DNA of 47,242 nucleotides from an uncultured Trueperaceae bacterium. Its GTDB lineage: Bacteria; Deinococcota; Deinococci; Deinococcales; Trueperaceae. The notes beneath the pieces are model-generated. The model saw only the letters and a program-made list of their open reading frames with translations. It was not told the DNA's origin and searched no databases. Where the stretch lies: the NCBI GenBank assembly GCA_937907415.1, contig CALCHY010000094.1:1-47242 (forward strand), read 5' to 3'. The translations under genes and the position numbers were made by a program. Positions 33,580-40,848 of this stretch are shown here, one piece after another. How positions within the stretch are numbered: the stretch's first letter is position 1; the number at the start of each line of letters is the position of its first letter.

Positions 33580-34845
33580 TCAACTGTCTGACGTCAGATA
33601 AGTTACCGCAGCGGCGGCGTATAGGCGAGCACTTGCAACGACTTCGCTTAGGCGCACGAACTCGTCGACCTGGTGCGGGATGGTGCGGTCGCCTGGGCCC
33701 ACCGTAACCACCGGTATGTCCCGCCAGGCCCACAGGAAGGTGCCGTCCGTCGCTCCAGGCACTCCGCCATAGCGCGGCGCCGTCCCGAACACGCCAGCGT
33801 AGACGGACTCGAGCGCCGCGACGAGCGGGTCCGTTGCCTCTGTTTGGGTCCATGGACGCGACTCGAACACGTCGAAGTGCAAGTGCAGGCGGTCGGTAGC
33901 AGCCTCGATGGCCGCGCCGATCCGGCGCAACTCGGCCTCGATCTCGGCGTGGTCCTGGCCGGGCACGGTGCGGATGTCAAGCGCGACGTACGCTTCTTCA
34001 GGCATGACGTTGAGTTGCGCCTCGCCGTGAGCGGGCGAACGCACGACGGTCGGGGTTATCCAAGGCAGCCCGAGGAACTCGTGCTCACCGAGGCGCGCCT
34101 GCTCGCGTCGCTCGAAGTCACGGAGCGCAACGATGAGGTCCGCAACGCCGCGGTTAGGGTTGACGCCGGCGTACGGCATCGCGCCGTGGCTCATGACGCC
34201 GACGACGCGCACGTTCACGCGCATGGCGCCCTTCTGGAACAGGCACAGCTCGTTCTCTTCCGGCTCGGCGACGATGCAGCCGCTAACCTCGTCCGCCCAA
34301 CCCTGGTTGATGAAGTGCTTGATGCCGAGCATCATGCCCTCCTCGTCTGCGACTATCCCGAGGCGGATGCGACCGGGTAGGTCCGGAGCGACCGCCCTGA
34401 TCGCCTCGAGCGCCGCCAGGCAAGCCGCGACGCCGGCCTTCATGTCCGCCGTGCCGCGGCCGTGCAGCACGTCGCCTACGATGCGGCCCTCGAACGGCGG
34501 GATCCGCCACTTGCCTGGGTCGCCCTCTGTAACGACGTCCGTGTGCCCCTCGAACATGAGGGTGCGGTGCTTCGTCTGGTCGTAACTACTGCCCTGCCAG
34601 TCGCACACGACGTTAGGCCTGCCTGGGGCGGCCTCCTCGACGATGGGCTCGAGCCCTACGGACCTGAGGTAGTCGGCGACGAAGGCGGCGGCCCCAGCTT
34701 CTGTGGTGCCCTGCGCCTCGTCGTAGACGCTCCGCACCCGCACGAGCCCCTGCGCCAAGTCGGCTACCCGCTGCGGATCGACGGCGGCAGCTGCGCGCCT
34801 AGCGAGGTCGGTCGGGAAGGCCGCTTCCCGAGCTTCCGCACTCAT
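33580..34845 (-). CDS. M20 family metallopeptidase (ArgE/DapE/ACY1/CPG2 type)
   Basis: A 421-residue dizinc hydrolase. Ligands and catalytic residues are visible in order: FEGHTDVVTEGD (His, Asp), GRGTADMKAG (bridging Asp), VADEEGMMLG (catalytic Glu pair), VAEPEENELC, and the late IPHQVDEF histidine. Between them lies the lid/dimer domain (MSHGAMPYAGVNPN). Family members deacylate N-acyl amino acids or cleave dipeptides. ATG at 34845 overlaps the stop of the SDR gene as ATGA and is preferred to the earlier in-frame start at 34881. Peptide or N-acyl amino acid hydrolysis fits the operon. Confidence 0.88.
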   Translation of the reverse strand: MSAEAREAAFPTDLARRAAAAVDPQRVADLAQGLVRVRSVYDEAQGTTEAGAAAFVADYLRSVGLEPIVEEAAPGRPNVVCDWQGSSYDQTKHRTLMFEGHTDVVTEGDPGKWRIPPFEGRIVGDVLHGRGTADMKAGVAACLAALEAIRAVAPDLPGRIRLGIVADEEGMMLGIKHFINQGWADEVSGCIVAEPEENELCLFQKGAMRVNVRVVGVMSHGAMPYAGVNPNRGVADLIVALRDFERREQARLGEHEFLGLPWITPTVVRSPAHGEAQLNVMPEEAYVALDIRTVPGQDHAEIEAELRRIGAAIEAATDRLHLHFDVFESRPWTQTEATDPLVAALESVYAGVFGTAPRYGGVPGATDGTFLWAWRDIPVVTVGPGDRTIPHQVDEFVRLSEVVASARLYAAAAVTYLTSDS

Positions 34846-35621
34846 AGGGGTGGGGTGAAGCGGCCGTCCTGTGCGGTCCAACCGCCATCAACGTAGAGGA
34901 GGGAGCCCGTCACGAACGAGGCGGCGTCTGATACGAGGAAGACGACGGCGCCGACGAGTTCGCTAGGTTGCGACCAGCGGCCTAGGGCACTCTTGTTCGC
35001 GTACGCGGCGTACCACTCCGGTTGGTTCTTGATCTGTTGCGTCAGGGGAGTCTCAACGACGCCAGGCGCGACGGCGTTGGCGCGCACGCCTTGCGGGCCG
35101 AGCTCGGAAGCCAACGCCCGGATCATCTGCAGGGTGCCGGCCTTGGTGGCGGCGTAAACGCCCTGGCCGGGCTCGACGACCTGACTGCGGATGCTGGAGA
35201 AGAACACGACACTGCCCTTGCCCTGGGCCGCGAGGCGCTTGCCTGCTGAGCGCATGACGTTGAAGCTGCCCTTGAGGTTCACGTTGATGACGCGGTCGAA
35301 CTCCTCACCACTGATGTCGAGCAGTGGCTTGCGCACGTTGATCGACGGCGTGCACACGACGGCGTCGAGGCCGCTCATGCCGTTGACCAGGTCCTCGACG
35401 GCGGTCGCGTCCGTGATGTTGACCGTGGCCGCGTTGGCCTCGTAACCCAAGGCGTGAAGTTCGGCGGCCGCAGAGGTGGCCGAGTCCTCGTTCGAGTCTG
35501 CGCAAGTGACGATGGCGCCGAAGTCGGCTAGGCCCTGGGCGGTGGCGCGGCCGATGCCGGAACCAGCTCCGATGACCAGGACGTCGCGGCCGGTGAGGTC
35601 GAAAAGATCGCGGTAGTTCAT
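34842..35621 (-). CDS. SDR family oxidoreductase
   Basis: A 259-residue classical short-chain dehydrogenase. The cofactor motif is GAGSGIGRA (about residues 18-26). An aspartate after strand 2 (CADSNED) favours NAD(H). The catalytic set is SSIRS (Ser) and YAATK (Tyr/Lys), with NAVAPGVVETPL after. Typical relatives act on sugar acids, 3-oxoacyl or hydroxy acids; the substrate is unknown. Its ATG overlaps the pepF stop and its stop overlaps the M20 peptidase start, so it is embedded in the peptide operon. Confidence 0.85.
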   Translation of the reverse strand: MNYRDLFDLTGRDVLVIGAGSGIGRATAQGLADFGAIVTCADSNEDSATSAAAELHALGYEANAATVNITDATAVEDLVNGMSGLDAVVCTPSINVRKPLLDISGEEFDRVINVNLKGSFNVMRSAGKRLAAQGKGSVVFFSSIRSQVVEPGQGVYAATKAGTLQMIRALASELGPQGVRANAVAPGVVETPLTQQIKNQPEWYAAYANKSALGRWSQPSELVGAVVFLVSDAASFVTGSLLYVDGGWTAQDGRFTPPL

Positions 35622-37474
35622 CTGGTTACCCTTTCAGTTAACAGCTGGAAGGCTAACACTCGCTCTTCTACGACGTCGAGACTCGAGCGCCAGAACGCCT
35701 CGTCCTCGATGTCGATCCCGAACCCGCGCGCCAAGTCGGCAGCGCCAGCCATGCCAGTGCTCGCAAGCAACTCGTCGTAGCGGCCGATGAACGCGTCCTT
35801 GTCCTGCTTGTACACCTTGTAGAGCCCCAACCCGAACAGGAAACCGAACGTGTACGGGTAGTTGTAGAACGACAAGTCGGCTGAGTAGTAGTGGCCCTTG
35901 TGCGCCCACATCAGGTCGTGGCGTTCCGCCTCGTTGAGGGCGTCGCCGTAGGTCCGCGCCTGCGCGTCCGCCATGATCTGCTTGAGCTCAGGGACACTGA
36001 GCTCGCGCTCGCGCCGGCGCTCGAGGACCGTGGCCTCGAACAGGTAACGAGAGTGGATGTCGATGACGAGCTGCGTGGCCTGGATGAGGTGCTGCTCGAG
36101 CGCCACGAGGCGCGTGGCGTCGTCCGCTCCGTTGAGGACGCCCTCCAGCACGATCGTCTCGCAGAAGATGCTGGCGGTTTCCGCCAACGTCATCGGCGTC
36201 TGCGACTGCAGCAGCGAGCGCCCGTAGCGGTAGGTGCAGTCGTTGTGATACGCGTGCCCCAGCTCGTGCGCGAGGGTGAAGACGTCCCCGAGCGTGCCGC
36301 CGAAGTTGACCATGACCCGCGACTCGCCACGGGCAGGCACTGGCATGCAGAAGGCGCCGTTGCGCTTACCCTTGCGCGGCGGCGCGTCGACCCAGCCCTC
36401 GCGGAAGGCGCGCTGCGCGAAGGCGGCCAACTCGAGGCTATAGGTGCCGAACTGCTCGATCACGAACGCCTTGGCCTCGTTCCACGAGTAACGCGTGCTG
36501 CTCGTGTGGGGCAGGGGCGCATACAGGTCGTACCAGGCCAACTGTTGCTTGCCTAACTGCCACGCCTTCGCCTTCAAGTAGTCCCGCAGGGTCGCGAAGC
36601 GCTGCTCACAGGCGCCTTGCATGGCCGCTAACGTCGCTTGGGTCACGGAGTTCTGATGCAGGCTCTCCTGAAAGGCGCCACCCCACCCGCGGCGCCGCGC
36701 CAGCGTCTCGGCCTGGCCCTTCACGCCGTTCATGGCCGCGGCGAACGCGAGCTCGTTGCGCTGCAGCAAGTCGCGTTCGGCGAGGTAAGCGCGCCGCCTG
36801 ACGCCCTCGTCGGCGTTCGCCTGCAGGGTGCGCAACTCTGCCATGCCGTACTCGCCTTCCGCCCCGCCTGCGAGTACCTTGCCGTGCACCGTGCCGCGCG
36901 AGATGAGGCTGTTGTGCAGGCGCGCCCAGGCGTCTCCACCCGTGTCAGCCAATTCCGCGACGAGGTCCTCCGCCTCCTCGCCAAGCAGATGAGCGCCTGC
37001 CAACTGCTCGCGGCTCAACGGGTAGCGGTTCTCCGCCACCAGGCCGGAATGGCGCGCGACTTCGGTCAGGTCCAGCTCCTTCACCCACGCCTGGAAGCGC
37101 GCGCCAAGTGCCGCCATGCGGCTGGCGTACGGCGTGAGGGCCGAGAGCTCTGCTTGCGCGGCTTCGTCGAAGGCGTTGACAGCGGTGCTGGCGGCAAGGT
37201 AACTGCGCAGCGTGAGCATGGTGAGGTGCGCGCCCTCGAGGCGTTCGAGCAGGCCCTCGAGTACGGTGGCGTTGCCGGCGCCGGCTCCGCTGGCGGCGCC
37301 AGCCCGAACCTCGTGAGCGTCTAAATAGCGCTCTAGCCCGATGACGCGTTCACGTAAGAGGAGCTTGTCCGCCTGGAACGCCGGTGAGTCGATGGCGGGG
37401 TAGAGGCTGGTTAGGCTCCAGAGCGGCGGGTCGCTTGGGTTCGGCGCATCGTGCGGACGTTGTTGGTCTGTCAT
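35618..37474 (-). CDS. pepF: oligoendopeptidase F (M3 family)
   Basis: A 618-residue zinc peptidase at the usual PepF length. The HExxH site is H403-E404-L-G-H407 in FTLAHELGHAYHND, and the third ligand is expected at E432 in LAETASIFCE. The C-terminal YPYTFGFLFGLGLYK is characteristic. It degrades short oligopeptides (about 7-17 residues) in the cytoplasm. The ATG has a near-perfect GAGGTGAT ribosome-binding site. It is the first gene of the scavenging operon; TACAAT at 37551-37546 may be its -10 box. Confidence 0.93.
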   Translation of the reverse strand: MTDQQRPHDAPNPSDPPLWSLTSLYPAIDSPAFQADKLLLRERVIGLERYLDAHEVRAGAASGAGAGNATVLEGLLERLEGAHLTMLTLRSYLAASTAVNAFDEAAQAELSALTPYASRMAALGARFQAWVKELDLTEVARHSGLVAENRYPLSREQLAGAHLLGEEAEDLVAELADTGGDAWARLHNSLISRGTVHGKVLAGGAEGEYGMAELRTLQANADEGVRRRAYLAERDLLQRNELAFAAAMNGVKGQAETLARRRGWGGAFQESLHQNSVTQATLAAMQGACEQRFATLRDYLKAKAWQLGKQQLAWYDLYAPLPHTSSTRYSWNEAKAFVIEQFGTYSLELAAFAQRAFREGWVDAPPRKGKRNGAFCMPVPARGESRVMVNFGGTLGDVFTLAHELGHAYHNDCTYRYGRSLLQSQTPMTLAETASIFCETIVLEGVLNGADDATRLVALEQHLIQATQLVIDIHSRYLFEATVLERRRERELSVPELKQIMADAQARTYGDALNEAERHDLMWAHKGHYYSADLSFYNYPYTFGFLFGLGLYKVYKQDKDAFIGRYDELLASTGMAGAADLARGFGIDIEDEAFWRSSLDVVEERVLAFQLLTERVTR

Positions 37475-37545
37475 GCCACATCACCTCGTCTGCCTTGCCA
37501 AGGGGCGGCGGGCGCGGCCGGTCGCCGAGTGGCGGAGTGCCAGCG

Positions 37546-37551
37546 ATTGTA
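37546..37551 (-). promoter_or_regulatory. possible -10 box of the pepF operon (TACAAT)
   Basis: TACAAT on the minus strand, about 72 bases before the pepF ATG and just after the rluD coding end. The expected -35 position reads TGGTCA, a weak match. Confidence 0.35.
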
Positions 37552-37554
37552 GCG

Positions 37555-38493
37555 CTAGAGGTCTGCGTGACCAGGGGGTGGCCAGCTGCCGCCCAGGCGC
37601 AGCCACGCCTCTACCATGTCTAGCGGCACTTGCGCGCTGAAGGTGACGGCCTGATCGTCGCGAGGGTGCGGAACGCTGAGGCGGTAAGCGTGCAGCGCCT
37701 GCCGCCCGATGGCTGGGCTTGCGCTGCCGTACAGCTCGTCTCCCAGGATCGGCGTGCCGAGGTAGGCGAGGTGCACCCTGATCTGGTGCGTGCGGCCGGA
37801 GTGCGGTCGCGCCTTGACGAGCGTGTGACCCTTCAGTCGCGCCAAGACGAGGAACTGCGTGCTTGCCGACTTTGGGTTCTCGCCACCCACCGTCATGCTC
37901 TGGCGCCTCACGGGATGGCGGCCGATGGCGGCGTCGACCGCGACGCCGTCCTCCACCTCGCCAACGACGATGGCGACGTACTCCTTCTCGGCGAAGCGCT
38001 TCTTGAAGGAGTGCGAGAGGTGCCGGTGGGCGGCGTCGTTCTTGGCGACCACCATCACGCCCGAAGTGTCCTTGTCGAGGCGGTGCACGATGCCAGGCCG
38101 GTACGCCTCGTCGCTTGGGTCCTGGGTGCGCTCCTTGGAGAGCGGCATGCGCCCAAGCAGGGCGTTGACGACGGTACCGGTGCGCAACGTTGCCGTCGGG
38201 TGCGCCACCAAGCCAGGAGGTTTGTTGATGGCCACCAGGTCGTCGTCTTGATAGATGATGTCGAGCGCGATCTCTTCCGGTTCCACCAGCATCGGGCGCG
38301 GGGGCGGGATGATGACCGAGACGACCTCGTTGCCCGCCATCTTCGAGCTGGCCTTGCCGACAGGGCGGCCGTCGACCGTCACGTAACCCTCGCTTACCAA
38401 CTCCTTGGCGTAGGTGCGTGATAGGTCGAGCGCCTGCGCGATCGCCACGTCGAGGCGCTCGCCGGCGGGGGCGTCGAAGGTGCGGAAGTCCAC
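37555..38493 (-). CDS. rluD: RluD-type large-subunit rRNA pseudouridine synthase
   Basis: A 312-residue enzyme with an N-terminal S4 RNA-binding domain (about 10-60; SRTYAKELVSEGYVTVDGRP). The catalytic domain carries GIVHRLDKDTSGVMVVAK with the catalytic aspartate D140. KPPGLVAHPT and RPHSGRTHQIRVHLAYLG are also family signatures. It isomerises uridines in 23S rRNA helix 69 if it is a true RluD; RluC or a general RluA-family member cannot be excluded. The GTG start is fixed by a TATGCT box six bases upstream. It is divergent from plsX. Confidence 0.9.
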   Translation of the reverse strand: MDFRTFDAPAGERLDVAIAQALDLSRTYAKELVSEGYVTVDGRPVGKASSKMAGNEVVSVIIPPPRPMLVEPEEIALDIIYQDDDLVAINKPPGLVAHPTATLRTGTVVNALLGRMPLSKERTQDPSDEAYRPGIVHRLDKDTSGVMVVAKNDAAHRHLSHSFKKRFAEKEYVAIVVGEVEDGVAVDAAIGRHPVRRQSMTVGGENPKSASTQFLVLARLKGHTLVKARPHSGRTHQIRVHLAYLGTPILGDELYGSASPAIGRQALHAYRLSVPHPRDDQAVTFSAQVPLDMVEAWLRLGGSWPPPGHADL

Positions 38494-38499
38494 CTGGCG

Positions 38500-38505
38500 A
38501 GCATA
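38500..38505 (-). promoter_or_regulatory. leaderless -10 box (TATGCT) of rluD
   Basis: On the minus strand TATGCT is followed by six bases and the GTG at 38493. No ribosome-binding site and no clear -35 box are seen. Confidence 0.55.
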
Positions 38506-38536
38506 TCCCTGCTGCAGCCGATTACGGCTGCGGCGC

Positions 38537-38542
38537 TATACT
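38537..38542 (+). promoter_or_regulatory. -10 box (TATACT) of plsX
   Basis: TATACT lies eight bases before the ATG at 38551. The message would have a leader of one or two bases at most. Confidence 0.5.
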
Positions 38543-38550
38543 GGCACCTC

Positions 38551-39627
38551 ATGACACCTGCAGGCAGCGCCGTAACCGCGGACCCGCGCTCTACCGCCCC
38601 TGCCGTCAGGGGCCGACGCATCGCCATAGACGCCATGGGCGGCGAGCAGATGCCGCGCGCCGCAGTCGACGGAGGCGTGGCCGCTCACCTAGCTGGTCTA
38701 CCCGTCGTGCTGGTAGGGGACGAGGCGCAGCTCCGCAAGGAGCTCGAGCGCGCGGGCGTTGACCTGCCAGTCGTGCACGCGTCAGACGTCATCGGCATGA
38801 ACGAGCACGCAACGGACGTGCGCCGCAGGCGCGACTCCAGCGTCATGGTCGCCATGCGCTTGGTGAAGGACGGCCGCGCCGCGGCCTGCGTCTCGATGGG
38901 GCACTCCGGCGCCACCATGGCGGCCGCCATCTTCGAACTCGGACGCATCAAGGGCGTCGAGCGCGCCGCCATCCTCGCCACCCTCCCGACAGCCACGGGC
39001 GCGACCGCGCTGCTGGACGTGGGCGCCAACGCGGATTGCAAGCCCATCTACTTGCAGCAGTTCGCCATCATGGGCAGCGCGTTCGTGCGCAGCATGTGGG
39101 GCGTCGAGAAGCCCAAGGTCGGGCTCATGTCCATCGGCGAGGAGCCAAGCAAGGGCAACGAGTTGACGCGCGCCGCGCACGCCCTGCTTAGCGCGACGCC
39201 GAACCTCGGCTTCGTTGGCAACGTCGAGGGCCGCGACCTGTTCACGGGCGCGGTCGACGTGGTGGTGACTGACGGCTTCACGGGCAACGTCATCCTCAAG
39301 CAAGCCGAGGGTGAGGCCAAGGCCATCTTCTCCTGGGTGCGAGAGGCGTTGCGGTCGAGCGTGAGGGCGCAGCTCGGTGGCCTCCTCGTGCGGCCAGCGT
39401 TGCGCGCTCTTGCCAAGCGCCTCGACCCGGCAGAGTACGGTGCCCAGCCTCTGCTTGGCGTGCAAGGCTACGCCTTCATCGGCCACGGTTCGTCAGACGC
39501 CAAGGCGGTGACGAGCGCGGTGCGCACCGCAGCTAGGGCCGTGGCGTCAGGGGCGGTCGAGCGCCTGAGCGCAGCGATGGCGGAGTCGGGGGCGCTAGCT
39601 TCAGGCGACGCGAGCGGAGCGGCCTGA
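38551..39627 (+). CDS. plsX: PlsX, phosphate acyltransferase
   Basis: A 358-residue protein with the PlsX hallmarks IAIDAMGGEQMPRAAV, a HASDVIGMNEHATDVRRR stretch, CVSMGHSGATMAAA, ALLDVGANADCKP and VGLMSIGEEPSKGNE. It makes acyl-phosphate from acyl-ACP as donor for PlsY in membrane phospholipid synthesis and associates peripherally with the membrane. The usual partners (fabH, acpP, plsY) are not adjacent. A TATACT box eight bases before the ATG and the lack of a ribosome-binding site suggest leaderless expression. Confidence 0.96.
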   Translation: MTPAGSAVTADPRSTAPAVRGRRIAIDAMGGEQMPRAAVDGGVAAHLAGLPVVLVGDEAQLRKELERAGVDLPVVHASDVIGMNEHATDVRRRRDSSVMVAMRLVKDGRAAACVSMGHSGATMAAAIFELGRIKGVERAAILATLPTATGATALLDVGANADCKPIYLQQFAIMGSAFVRSMWGVEKPKVGLMSIGEEPSKGNELTRAAHALLSATPNLGFVGNVEGRDLFTGAVDVVVTDGFTGNVILKQAEGEAKAIFSWVREALRSSVRAQLGGLLVRPALRALAKRLDPAEYGAQPLLGVQGYAFIGHGSSDAKAVTSAVRTAARAVASGAVERLSAAMAESGALASGDASGAA

Positions 39628-39651
39628 ACCGCCGCCTTACGGCGTTGCGGT
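39628..39651. terminator. small hairpin at the plsX / lipoprotein convergent ends
   Basis: ACCGC (39628-39632) pairs with GCGGT (39647-39651) and CGCC (39633-39636) with GGCG (39641-39644), with a TT bulge. It overlaps the last codons of the lipoprotein gene. Confidence 0.4.
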
Positions 39652-40848
39652 AGCGAGCGCCCGCACCCACGTGATCACACCGAGGGCGCGCCCGTCCGCT
39701 CCCGTGGCAAGCGTTAACTCCGGGACGTCGAAGGCGCCGGATTGCAGCGGCGTGTCGTACTCGTCGAGCCCGGTTAGCAGGTCGACCAAGGTGATGGACC
39801 CGTTGGTGAGGAGGTAGGCGAAGCGGTTGATCGGGTCGATGCTGCCAGCCGCCGCCGCCACGAGCACCGGGCCAACCTCGGGCGTTCCGGGCGTGCGGTG
39901 CAGCGCCACGCGGTTACCGTTGAGCACCAGCACTTCCGTCGTCGCACCTAACGGGTCTGTGACCAGGCGCGCCCAAGGCCCGGCGTTGACCTCTAGCGTC
40001 GCCGCGGTTGGGGTGGCGCTCGGGTCGCTGAGGTCAAGGCTCGTCAGCCTGCTGGTAGTCAGCCCGACCAGCACGCTGCCACTGCCAGCCATGTCCACTA
40101 GGGCGCTCGAGTCGCCCAGCCGCGCTTGGCCGAGCCAGGTAGCCGAGTTGGTGAAGTCCGTCGCGTAAACCTGGGCTCCGCCTGGCGCGCTCACGAGGAA
40201 GTAGCCGCGTTCGCCGCCTACGACTTGGTCGGTGTAAGGCGAGGTCGCGAGCACGTCTGCGGTGGCCCGCAAGGCGCTAGCGCTGCCAGTCACGGTGTTG
40301 AGCAGCCACTGCACTGGAAAGCCGGCCTCGCCGCACGCCGCCGGATCGTCAAGGATGAGGGCCCACTGCCCGTTGCGCGTGACCTGAAGCGCACTCGGGC
40401 ACACCGTGCGGCCAGGCAAGCCGGGGTCGACGAGCACGCCGCCGCTGCCGCTGAGTACCACGCGCCGCGCCGGGTCCTCCGCGAAGGCCGCCGGCGCAGC
40501 GGCGTCGATGCCGGCGACGGCGAAGCGCTGCAGCCACGCCTGGACCGCCAAGACTCCGCCGCTCGTAGTCTGCGCGCGCACGAGCACCCAGGCGCTCGCG
40601 CGCGTGAAATCGCGGTCCTCGACGTCGATCGCCACGGCGTCGGCCATGAGCGCGCGTTCACTGCCGGCCACGAACTGCAGACGAGCCTGACCCGCGGTCG
40701 GGCCACCGTCCTCGACGAGGGCCAGGGTCGGGCCGCTGGCGGCCGCGTAACCGACGACGAGCAGCGTAGGTGGCCGCGGCTCGGTCGTGCCCGTGCAGCC
40801 CGCCAGCAGCGCAGCTAACGCTAGGAACGCGACCAGGCAGCGCTTCAT
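39637..40848 (-). CDS. lipoprotein, beta-propeller-like, translationally coupled to the lptD-like gene
   Basis: A 403-residue exported protein. The signal MKRCLVAFLALAALLAGC ends in a lipobox (LAGC, C18). The mature part is made of repeated short beta segments (VLVDPGLPGRTVCPSALQV, VLVGLTTSRLTSLDLSDP, EVLVLNGNRVALHR, NRFAYLLTNGSITLVDL), reminiscent of a beta-propeller. Two cysteines (in TVCPS and AACGEAG) could form a disulfide. The family is not recognised. Its ATG overlaps the stop of the lptD-like gene as ATGA, so they are made together. A role with the LPS-transport-like machinery is inference. Confidence 0.75.
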   Translation of the reverse strand: MKRCLVAFLALAALLAGCTGTTEPRPPTLLVVGYAAASGPTLALVEDGGPTAGQARLQFVAGSERALMADAVAIDVEDRDFTRASAWVLVRAQTTSGGVLAVQAWLQRFAVAGIDAAAPAAFAEDPARRVVLSGSGGVLVDPGLPGRTVCPSALQVTRNGQWALILDDPAACGEAGFPVQWLLNTVTGSASALRATADVLATSPYTDQVVGGERGYFLVSAPGGAQVYATDFTNSATWLGQARLGDSSALVDMAGSGSVLVGLTTSRLTSLDLSDPSATPTAATLEVNAGPWARLVTDPLGATTEVLVLNGNRVALHRTPGTPEVGPVLVAAAAGSIDPINRFAYLLTNGSITLVDLLTGLDEYDTPLQSGAFDVPELTLATGADGRALGVITWVRALATATP

